Positions 28,808 to 35,556 of a stretch of DNA of 64,000 nucleotides are shown here, one piece after another (positions within the stretch are counted from its first letter, which is position 1; each line of letters opens with the position of its first letter). A model generated the notes under the pieces. That model was not told the origin of the DNA. It saw only the letters and a program-made list of their open reading frames with translations, and did no database searches. The stretch is from Acidimicrobiales bacterium (GTDB lineage Bacteria; Actinomycetota; Acidimicrobiia; Acidimicrobiales; Iamiaceae), in contig JAOBWM010000063.1 in NCBI GenBank assembly GCA_025463365.1, forward strand, positions 25,068-89,067. The letters run 5' to 3'. Position numbers and translations under genes: made by a program.

Positions 28808-29700
28808 TCCCGCCCGGTCGCCACGGCGGCGATGGTGCGGCCGTGGCCGCAAGCCTCGGGCTCGATCCCGGCGACGTCCTCGACCTGTCGGCCACCCTCA
28901 ACCCGTGGGCGCCCGACCTCGGACCGATCCTGGCTCGGCGAGCTGGATCGGTGCGCCGCTATCCCGATCGCACTGCCGCTGCTGGCGCCCTGGCCGACGC
29001 AGTCGCCACCGACGTCAGCCGTGTGCTCATCACCAATGGCGGGAGCGAGGCGATCTCCTTGGTTGCACGAGCGATCGGCGGCGGGGTGACGGCAGAGCCT
29101 GAGTTCTCGCTGCACCCGCGATGCGCGGAGGGCCCGCGCTGGCGGAGCGACCCCCACAGCCCATCCGGGTCACTCGCCGGTCCGGGCGAACACGCCGACG
29201 TCTGGGATGAAGCGTTCTACCCACTCGCCACTGGCTCGTGGACGGCGGGGCCAGCTCGCGGCGCCGGCGCCGAGGGCCTCGTGACCGTGGGATCGCTCAC
29301 CAAGGTCTTCGCCTGTCCGGGGCTGCGGCTCGGGTACATCATCGCCGACGACGTCGACCGGTTCGCCCGCCTCCAGCATGAGTGGCCGGTCGGCACCCTG
29401 GCCCTCGATGTCCTGGTCGACCTGCTTGGGATGGTTGACCTGTCGCTCTGGTGCTCGCAGATCGCCGAGCACCGCAGCGGCCTCGTCGAGGTCCTCGCCG
29501 AACACGGCCTCGCTGCGGAACCTTCCGATGCCCCCTGGCTGCTCGTCCGCGCTCCCGGGCTCCGCGAGCGCCTCGCTCGGCAGGGGGTGGTCGTGCGCGA
29601 CTGCACATCGTTCGGATTGCCGGGTTGGGCGCGCATCGCCGTCCCCGACGGCGAAGGTCTGGCCCGCCTCGACCTCGCCCTCCGCCGGAGCGCGCCATGA
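28804..29700 (+). CDS. cobC: Threonine-phosphate decarboxylase-like PLP enzyme
   Basis: A 298-residue fold-type I aminotransferase-like protein (CobC/Salmonella CobD type) supplying (R)-1-amino-2-propanol phosphate. Seen: HGGDGAAVAASLGL, LDLSATLNPWAPD, ITNGGSEAISLVA and the Schiff-base Lys in VGSLTKVFACPGLRLGY. It is somewhat shorter than the usual ~330-360 residues; the region after the cofactor loop appears trimmed. Overlaps both neighbours by 4 bp. Confidence 0.9.
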   Translation: MIPPGRHGGDGAAVAASLGLDPGDVLDLSATLNPWAPDLGPILARRAGSVRRYPDRTAAAGALADAVATDVSRVLITNGGSEAISLVARAIGGGVTAEPEFSLHPRCAEGPRWRSDPHSPSGSLAGPGEHADVWDEAFYPLATGSWTAGPARGAGAEGLVTVGSLTKVFACPGLRLGYIIADDVDRFARLQHEWPVGTLALDVLVDLLGMVDLSLWCSQIAEHRSGLVEVLAEHGLAAEPSDAPWLLVRAPGLRERLARQGVVVRDCTSFGLPGWARIAVPDGEGLARLDLALRRSAP

Positions 29701-31883
29701 GGCTGCCCCAGAACCTCCTGGCCGTTGTGTTCGACATCGGCGGGACGCTCGTGGTCGAGGCCCCACCGGGCACCCCGGTCGCCGATCTGGAGGTTCGCTG
29801 TCTGGCTGGCGTGGTGACAGACCTCACCGACCTCAGCAAGCACGTGCGCCTGGCTGCGGCGACCAACACGGCGGTCATGACTGAGCACGACGTCCGGATG
29901 TTGCTCGCGCCCACGGGGCTCGACGAGCTGCTCGAGGTGCTCGTCACCTCCGCCGACGTCGGGGCCGACAAGCCCGACCCCACCGTGCTCCACGCGGTGC
30001 TCGAGCGGCTCGGCATCGACGATCCCAGCCGCGCGTTGTATGTCGGCAACCTCGACACCGACGAGACCGCAGCACGCGCCGCGGGCATGCCATACGCCGC
30101 GGTGCATCCCGACGGCATCCGCGCCGCCATCGACGCGTGGGCAGCGCGGCTCGACCAAGGGCCCGGGCTCGGACGCGGTCGCACCTGGAACCGCCCCGTC
30201 CCGCTGATCGGCGACACCACCAGCGCGGCCGAGCGAGCCGCTGACCCGGGGGCCTGGCGCCTCTCCGCCGCAGATCGGGCCGGGCTCTACGCGGCGATCT
30301 CCACCCGACGAGACATCCGTCGCTACCGACCGGACCCCATCGACCAGGACGTGGTGCAGCGCGTGCTCGGGGCCGCCCACGCTGCACCAAGCGTGGGGCA
30401 CTCACAGCCGTGGCGATTCGTCCTGGTCGACGACTCGCAGATCCGGGAGCAAGCGGCGCACATCGCCGACCGAGAGCGGCTCCTTCAAGCTGACGTGTTC
30501 GGACCCGACGCGGCGCGCCACCTCCTCGACCTACAACTCGAAGGCATCCGGGAAGCGCCGCTCGGGATCGTCGTCTGCTGTGATCGAAGGACTCCGGCCG
30601 CTGGCGTCCTGGGCCGACGGACGTTCCCCGATGCCGATCTCTGGTCGTGCGCGTGTGCGATCGAGAACCTGTGGCTCGCCGCACGGGCCGAGGGTCTGGG
30701 GGTGGGCTGGGTGACGCTCTTCCCGCCTGATGAGCTCGCCGCGCTCTGCCACCTGCCCGACGGCGTCGAGACCCTCGGATGGTTGTGCATCGGGTGGCCT
30801 GACGAACGACCCCCAGCGCCGGGCCTGGAACGGGCTGGCTGGTCGAACCGGGCGACCCTCGACGAAGTCATCATCCGCAACCGCTGGCCGCACGAACACG
30901 ACGAGCCCAAGCCACCGATCTCGAGGTTGCACGCCCCAGACCAGCACGCGGTCGTCACCGCGCGCGACGCCGCAGACCCGATCCTGTCACCGCCTGGGTC
31001 GCTCGGCGTCTTGGACCGCGCCATCGACCGGATCGCGGCCCTCGGAGGGGCCAGCATCTCCACCGGAACCCTGGTGTTGGTCGGCGGCAGACATCCCGTG
31101 GCATCACTCGGGGTCAGCGCCTTCTCAGCCGGGGTCACCGATGACGTGCTCGATGCGGCGCGCTGCGAGCGCTCGCTCGGCGCCGTCGCCGCCCGGAGCG
31201 CCGGACTGGCAACCGTCGCCATCGACGCCGGCACCAGCCACGGCAACCTCCGCGACGCCGATCCGCTGACCCATGATGCGGTCGCCGAGCTGGTCGAACA
31301 CGGCATCTCGGCCGGGCACGATGCCGCCCAGAGCGGTTTGGTGGTGCTCGGCGAGGTCGGCATCGGCAACACGACGGTGGCCGCCGCCTTGGCCTGCGTC
31401 TTGTTGGGGCTGAACCCAGATGACGCCGTCGGCCTCGGGGCGGGATCAGACACGGCGATGGTCGCGACCAAGGTCGCCGTGGTCACGATGGCGATCAAAC
31501 GGGCGAGGAAGACGTACGGACCAGATCTGCTCGACCCGCTGACCCTGCTTTCGGCGCTCGGGGGGCCGGAGTTCGCGACCCTCGCCGGCGTCGTCATCGG
31601 GGCATCTCGAGCTGGCGCACCTGTCATCCTCGACGGACTCGCCACCTCGCTCGCAGCCCTGGTGGCTTCACTGATCGAGCCCGGTGTTGCATCGCACGTG
31701 ATCGGCGGACATCGCAGCCGGGAGCGCGCCCATTCGCTTGTCCTCACCCAGTTGGGCCTCGAACCACTGCTCGACCTTCGGCTCCGCTCGGGAGAAGGCG
31801 TCGGTGCCTGCCTCGCCTCCGGCATGCTCCTCCAGGCGCTTCAGATGCGTCGCGACGTCGCCCGCACCGCCCCGGATCGTTGA
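29697..31883 (+). CDS. HAD hydrolase-BluB-CobT triple fusion (DMB synthesis and activation)
   Basis: A 728-residue single chain. Residues 1-155 are a HAD phosphatase-like domain (VFDIGGTLV, Lys in ADKPDP, VGNLDTDE). Residues ~190-400 are BluB, which makes 5,6-dimethylbenzimidazole from FMNH2 (STRRDIRRYRPDPID, APSVGHSQPWRFVLV, GLGVGWVTLF). Residues ~410-728 are CobT, making alpha-ribazole phosphate (SPPGSLGVLDRAIDRIA, GEVGIGNTTVAAAL, LGAGSDTAMV). I infer that the HAD part dephosphorylates alpha-ribazole 5'-phosphate, since no other phosphatase for that step is present. Its first motif is DxGGT, not DxDxT, which may alter activity. Confidence 0.9.
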   Translation: MRLPQNLLAVVFDIGGTLVVEAPPGTPVADLEVRCLAGVVTDLTDLSKHVRLAAATNTAVMTEHDVRMLLAPTGLDELLEVLVTSADVGADKPDPTVLHAVLERLGIDDPSRALYVGNLDTDETAARAAGMPYAAVHPDGIRAAIDAWAARLDQGPGLGRGRTWNRPVPLIGDTTSAAERAADPGAWRLSAADRAGLYAAISTRRDIRRYRPDPIDQDVVQRVLGAAHAAPSVGHSQPWRFVLVDDSQIREQAAHIADRERLLQADVFGPDAARHLLDLQLEGIREAPLGIVVCCDRRTPAAGVLGRRTFPDADLWSCACAIENLWLAARAEGLGVGWVTLFPPDELAALCHLPDGVETLGWLCIGWPDERPPAPGLERAGWSNRATLDEVIIRNRWPHEHDEPKPPISRLHAPDQHAVVTARDAADPILSPPGSLGVLDRAIDRIAALGGASISTGTLVLVGGRHPVASLGVSAFSAGVTDDVLDAARCERSLGAVAARSAGLATVAIDAGTSHGNLRDADPLTHDAVAELVEHGISAGHDAAQSGLVVLGEVGIGNTTVAAALACVLLGLNPDDAVGLGAGSDTAMVATKVAVVTMAIKRARKTYGPDLLDPLTLLSALGGPEFATLAGVVIGASRAGAPVILDGLATSLAALVASLIEPGVASHVIGGHRSRERAHSLVLTQLGLEPLLDLRLRSGEGVGACLASGMLLQALQMRRDVARTAPDR

Positions 31884-31918
31884 CCGGCGGCAACCCCTCC
31901 ACTCCACGTGTCTCACGC

Positions 31919-32155
31919 GCGAGTTTCGAGACCAGTGACATCACCGTCGACTGGGGCGATGGCCTCGACACATTGTCGGTCACTGGCTGCAAGCTCGGGG
32001 TCGCATGCTCGGAGCGCGGGATCGCCTTCCAGGGAGCACGCCACAGCGCGCTGGCCGACGCCCGAGCTACGGCCCAACTACTTGTCGCGACAGCGCACGA
32101 CTACCCGAGCGCCGGCACCCCAGCAATGGCACGCCCGCCGAGGTCACGCCCATGA
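31919..32155 (+). pseudogene. Remnant of a DnaQ-type 3'-5' exonuclease C-terminus
   Basis: The frame reads CKLGVACSERGIAFQGARHS then ALADARATAQLLVAT, the third exonuclease motif (HxALxDA) of DEDD proofreading-type nucleases. The first two motifs are missing and there is no start with a ribosome site, so this is a truncated relic abutting the end of the B12 operon. Confidence 0.55.
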
Positions 32156-32245
32156 AGGTGCACACGCGTCACGGAACAGGACAGGCAGTTGTTCCTGCTC
32201 CGTACCTGGCCGCGCTCGCCGCAGGCGTGCATTGGCACGGTCTAA

Positions 32246-32836
32246 TCACTCGTTCTGCGAGCCGGAGAGCGTGTCGAAGTAGGCCAGGGCACGGTGCAGC
32301 ACAGGTTGCATGGATTGGGCGTGGTTCTCGGCGTACTCTTCGAACTCTGCGCGAGCTGCAGCGATGTCTCCGCCGATGCACGCAAGTACAAAAGGACGAT
32401 CTCCGGCAATGAGAATGTAGTCCTCGCTTGTGCATGCGACGAGGTTCGTGAACGACGGAGAGTCCGTGAGGGTGTAGTTCAGGCCGCTGCACTCATGGTT
32501 GAACGCAAGGAGGTCCGCTTGTGTCGCTTCGAGTCGGTAGGCAAGCGTCGAGTTTTCGAGGGGTTCTGTGGCCACCGCCAGGAGGTCCGGAACGCCGAGC
32601 AACCGGAACGCGTCGGCGTATCGCGCCGACATGTCTTTGTCGAGATGGAGTGCGCTTTCTTCGACCGCTGCAGACCTTCCGCGCAGCCAATCCTCGGCGA
32701 GCGTCCAAGGCTCCGGAAAGATGAGCCTGGCCTGACGGTGTAGTTGGCCTTGGGTAGTCGGGTCGAGGGGCTCGAGCACAAGTACGGATCGTAATGGTGA
32801 GGTCGGTCTCGTCGGAGAATATCGGCGGTGCAGCAC
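32246..32836 (-). CDS. Hypothetical protein
   Basis: A 196-residue acidic, probably soluble protein without a domain I recognise. Composition and codon use are those of a real gene (segments such as ALHLDKDMSARYADAFRLLG and EFEEYAENHAQSMQPVLHRA). The start is uncertain: GTG 32,836 gives the longest reading, but GTG 32,779 (before LEPLDPTTQGQL) is equally plausible. The 8-bp tandem repeat lies just upstream. Confidence 0.6.
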   Translation of the reverse strand: MLHRRYSPTRPTSPLRSVLVLEPLDPTTQGQLHRQARLIFPEPWTLAEDWLRGRSAAVEESALHLDKDMSARYADAFRLLGVPDLLAVATEPLENSTLAYRLEATQADLLAFNHECSGLNYTLTDSPSFTNLVACTSEDYILIAGDRPFVLACIGGDIAAARAEFEEYAENHAQSMQPVLHRALAYFDTLSGSQNE

Positions 32837-32857
32837 AACGGACCCCTATGAGATCTG

Positions 32858-32889
32858 TCGATCCATCGATCCATCGATCCATCGATCCA
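32858..32889. repeat. Four tandem copies of TCGATCCA
   Basis: Four exact head-to-tail 8-bp units lie in the gap between two divergent hypothetical genes. They may reflect slippage or a regulator-binding array; nothing else is evident. Confidence 0.85.
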
Positions 32890-32946
32890 ACGGCCCGAGC
32901 AGCCCAGGTCCGCCATCGCCGCTGGCCACCTCCTATCGTGCGGCCC

Positions 32947-33336
32947 ATGCGGGTGGGCATCACTGATCGGGTGGCGACGGGAAGGGTCACCTCCGAACAC
33001 GTCCTCGACGACGTGCCGGAGACCCTCTCGCTTCGCGACCTCATTCGCCTCCGGGTCCGCGAGGAGGTCGCCCGGCACAATGCGAACCCCTCCGACGTGT
33101 TCGACGGGCTGGTCTGCCCCGAGGACGGCGAGGCGGGCCCCTCCGGGTATCGACTTCCCAGTTCCCGAAGGATCGACTGGGAGCAGCAGGCTGATGCGGC
33201 CATCCGGGCCTTCGAGCACAACGGCTTCTTCGTGCTCGTCGGCAACGCCCAGGTGACCGACCTCGATGCGCAGGTCGACCTCTCCGAGGCGACAGAGGTG
33301 GCCTTCGTCCGCCTCGTGCCCCTCGTGGGTGGCTGA
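32947..33336 (+). CDS. Conserved-looking hypothetical protein
   Basis: A 129-residue protein. The first half is helical (TLSLRDLIRLRVREEVARHN) and the second contains IDWEQQADAAIRAFEHNGFF then VLVGNAQVTDLDAQVDL. I recognise no catalytic motif. ATG 32,947 is chosen because the frame upstream runs through the tandem repeat. A GTG-initiated frame follows 12 bp later (TDSTPYITYSRIGAARPAIS) but soon loses coding character, so a downstream partner gene may have been deleted. Confidence 0.65.
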   Translation: MRVGITDRVATGRVTSEHVLDDVPETLSLRDLIRLRVREEVARHNANPSDVFDGLVCPEDGEAGPSGYRLPSSRRIDWEQQADAAIRAFEHNGFFVLVGNAQVTDLDAQVDLSEATEVAFVRLVPLVGG

Positions 33337-33962
33337 GGCGGACCACGGTGACCGACAGCACCCCCTACATCACCTATTCGCGCATCGGAGCGGCACGACC
33401 GGCGATCTCGGATCGTTTGGGTGGTGAGGCGTCTCCTCGTACTGCCGGCCTGAAGGCGCTGCAGGAACGTCTTGATCACCACCTGGTGGCTGTTGCACCG
33501 CTCCGCGCTCACCTGCCCATGTTCGGTGAAGGCACCGACACGGCCACGCAGATGAGCGCTCCCGACAGGTTCCTGTCTGGCGGCTTCGGCGCGTCCGGAC
33601 TCGGATCGGCAGCCACGGACGAGGCGACCCGAGCCCAGATCGGCTCCCGGCCGGCACAGGCGCGGCCTCTACGATCGTTTCGCGTCGCCGGCGCTCGAGC
33701 TCGGGGAGTTTTCTCCCAGGTTCTCTTCCGGCCCCGCCCTCGTGGGGCCGGTAGGAAACCCCGCCTGACCAGGTCAGAGCGCCGACAATTGGCCTCTCGG
33801 AACGGATTTTGCCGCTTTTCGAACGGATCCCGGGATCGTCGAGAACGGCCACGTCCACTTGATGGTGCCTGGGGTGGAATCGAGCCCGGATTCAGTTGTC
33901 AAGGGGCAGGTCACCGGTTTGGCCGGATTGGCCGGATTGGCCGGATTGGCCGGATTGGCCGG
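33337..33962. other. Non-coding junction with att-like copy, hairpin and 9-bp repeats
   Basis: No intact gene. It holds the 5' scrap of a frame at 33,349, a 36-nt match to the tRNA-Arg upstream region (33,708-33,743), a GC hairpin overlapping that match (CCGGCCCC 33,728 / GGGGCCGG 33,744), and five 9-bp repeats. It is interpreted as the left edge of a genomic island. Confidence 0.6.
33708..33743 (+). repeat. Left copy of the tRNA-Arg-associated direct repeat (putative attachment site)
   Basis: 34 of 36 bases match 63,656-63,691, in the same orientation; the longest exact block is CCGGCCCCGCCCTCGT. The right copy includes the first 8 nt of tRNA-Arg(CCT). Direct repeats flanking ~30 kb of accessory genes next to recombinase-like genes fit attL/attR of an integrated element. 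Confidence 0.6.
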
Positions 33963-33963
33963 T
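33919..33963. repeat. Five tandem copies of TTGGCCGGA
   Basis: A perfect 9-bp direct repeat (last copy ends in T) directly after the stop codon of the 159-residue gene. It is not CRISPR-like, as there are no spacers. Confidence 0.85.
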
Positions 33964-34442
33964 CAATCGGGGTCGAGGTAGGCGTAGAAGTTCTCGCCGG
34001 TCTCGGCCGCGTGCTTGGCGTTCGAGGTGATGATCTGGACGAGGCGTCGGAGGAGGACGCGGGCGTAGCTGCGCTGGGCTGGCTCGGCCTGCCGCCAGCC
34101 TTGATTGGTGCGGAAGTCTCCGTGTCGTGCGAGCCGGCGGAGGGCCTTGAGCGCGTCGAGGAGTTGCGCCCGGTTCTCCGCTGTTGCCACGTCGACGGCG
34201 AGGCGTTCTGCGGGAGATGCGATCAGCTGCTCGTACCAGCTTCGGCCATCGGTGGCAAAGGCCTCGGCGAGTAGCTCGTGGTGGTGTTCGGGGATCTGTG
34301 GGTCGATGATGTCCAGGTCCGCATCGTCGGCGATGCCCAGATTGAACCGACGGTTTGCGCGAGCGCTGGGGGTTGCGTCAACAAGGGCGAGATCTCTACG
34401 TGCGTTGTGGAGCTTGTTGAGTCGGTTCCAGGCGTTAGTCAT
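33963..34442 (-). CDS. Hypothetical protein, third gene of a small operon
   Basis: A 159-residue mostly helical protein (WNRLNKLHNARRDLALVDAT, AERLAVDVATAENRAQLLDA, ENFYAYLDPD at the C-terminus). Function unknown. ATG 34,442 overlaps the upstream gene by 8 bp. Position at the island edge next to a helix-turn-helix protein suggests an element-maintenance role, but only by context. Confidence 0.6.
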   Translation of the reverse strand: MTNAWNRLNKLHNARRDLALVDATPSARANRRFNLGIADDADLDIIDPQIPEHHHELLAEAFATDGRSWYEQLIASPAERLAVDVATAENRAQLLDALKALRRLARHGDFRTNQGWRQAEPAQRSYARVLLRRLVQIITSNAKHAAETGENFYAYLDPD

Positions 34443-34887
34443 CGAGGTCGTCGTCATCAGGTTCCTCGTCGTCAAGGTACGGGACCGTCCAGCCCTGCTC
34501 GACTGCGATCGATTGCTCGAGGCGCTCGAGCCGATCAGCGAACTCTTCGGCCTCAAGGCGACTGCCAAGGGGGATGGCGGTGCGGATGGCGCCAAGCAGG
34601 GTGGTGTCGGACTCGGTGTTCACCAGGAGCCAGTCCAACTTTTCGAGGGCCCTGTCGACAAGGGCGGGGATCTTGGCGTTGATCTCGTCGGTACGCTCGC
34701 GGCGGATCTTGTGGACGAGCCGTCGGAACTCATCGTCCTGCAACAACCGACGGATAGTGCGTTCGCTGGTCCCCGTCTGCACTCGGATCTCCCGCTGTTT
34801 GACACCGTCGGCATAGAGGGTGGCGATCTCCAGGTTGCGCTCTCGACGCCGGTCCGCGGCGCTGGCCCGCTCCCCGGTCACGACCAT
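34435..34887 (-). CDS. Helix-turn-helix protein resembling terminase small subunits
   Basis: A 150-residue protein. Residues ~12-55 form a homeodomain-like helix-turn-helix (LEIATLYADGVKQREIRVQT, GTSERTIRRLLQDDEF). The rest is charged and helical, ending in an acidic tail EEPDDDDLDD. The layout resembles phage terminase small subunits or other recombinational DNA-binding proteins, but no large terminase is nearby. It overlaps both neighbours. Confidence 0.6.
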   Translation of the reverse strand: MVVTGERASAADRRRERNLEIATLYADGVKQREIRVQTGTSERTIRRLLQDDEFRRLVHKIRRERTDEINAKIPALVDRALEKLDWLLVNTESDTTLLGAIRTAIPLGSRLEAEEFADRLERLEQSIAVEQGWTVPYLDDEEPDDDDLDD

Positions 34888-35192
34888 GCCCCTAGCGCTC
34901 GGCCCTTACAGATCGCGATAGCCGCCCAGACGAACACGCGCGCAAGCACGGCGGGTGGCACATCAGCCTGGTCCGCGTGTTGCGCCAGTCCGAGATAGCT
35001 AGACGGTGACGGCGGTTCCAGTGCACCGGGAAGCGCAAGCCGCACGAGATCGATCGCTTCCATCCCAGCCGTAACGGCAATCCCGCTCCTCTCGACGACA
35101 CCGCAGAGGGCGAGGACACCGACCACATCGTCCGTCCCATCGAGCCGACCAGGCAGCGCCAGGTCATAGCAGTTGCGGTTTCCAATCCTCAT
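34878..35192 (-). CDS. Small hypothetical protein, first gene of a three-gene operon
   Basis: A 104-residue protein starting MRIGNRNCYDLALPGRLDG, preceded by GAGGAGG at ideal spacing. It contains EAIDLVRLALPGALEP and a hydrophobic C-terminal stretch. No recognised domain. Its stop overlaps the next gene by 10 bp. Confidence 0.6.
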   Translation of the reverse strand: MRIGNRNCYDLALPGRLDGTDDVVGVLALCGVVERSGIAVTAGMEAIDLVRLALPGALEPPSPSSYLGLAQHADQADVPPAVLARVFVWAAIAICKGRALGAWS

Positions 35193-35556
35193 CGGACCTC
35201 CTCGATTGCTTGTTCCACCTATTAGGTAGGACTCAACCGCGATCGGACAGGGAAGCTCCCCGCGACGACCGCGAACGGGCAAGGCCCGTTCGCGCTGCTG
35301 GCTAGCGCTGGTCACGATGGGCACCTTGGACATCCTCACGATGGCGGACCGCTCTGACAGGCAGTGGACGCGCTGGCACCTCTTAGGCCCACTCATTCCG
35401 GGTTGGACAGGGACCGACGCTCCGCGAGGTGGTCGACGTCGCCTAGGCACCTCTTCTGCACGATCTGGCCTGGGCGATCGTGGCATCGACTTCGCTCATC
35501 CCGAGCGCGAGCGTGATCCACCGCACGGAGCGATCGACGATGGAGGTGGAGGTCGG
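35193..35556. other. Intergenic region with a strong hairpin
   Basis: I see no gene here. It lies between the 3' end of the KGGVGR-NACHT gene and the start of a small operon on the same strand. It contains a terminator-like hairpin (35,270-35,294) and an imperfect palindrome around ACCTATTAGGT near 35,218 that may belong to the small operon's promoter. Confidence 0.5.
35270..35294 (-). terminator. 11-bp-stem hairpin
   Basis: CGCGAACGGGC and GCCCGTTCGCG are exact complements around a 3-nt loop. It lies downstream of the KGGVGR-NACHT gene on its strand. There is no T-tract. Confidence 0.6.

Noticed and set aside
33919..33963. CRISPR-like array
   Set aside because: Repeats are 9 bp with no spacers, and no cas genes are in the window.
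33348..34274. 308-codon plus-strand frame
   Set aside because: Crosses the att-like repeat, the 9-bp repeats and the antisense of a well-supported gene; only its first ~25 codons might be a gene remnant.
34435..34887. Prophage terminase
   Set aside because: Only a small-subunit-like HTH is present; there is no large terminase, portal or capsid gene in the island.
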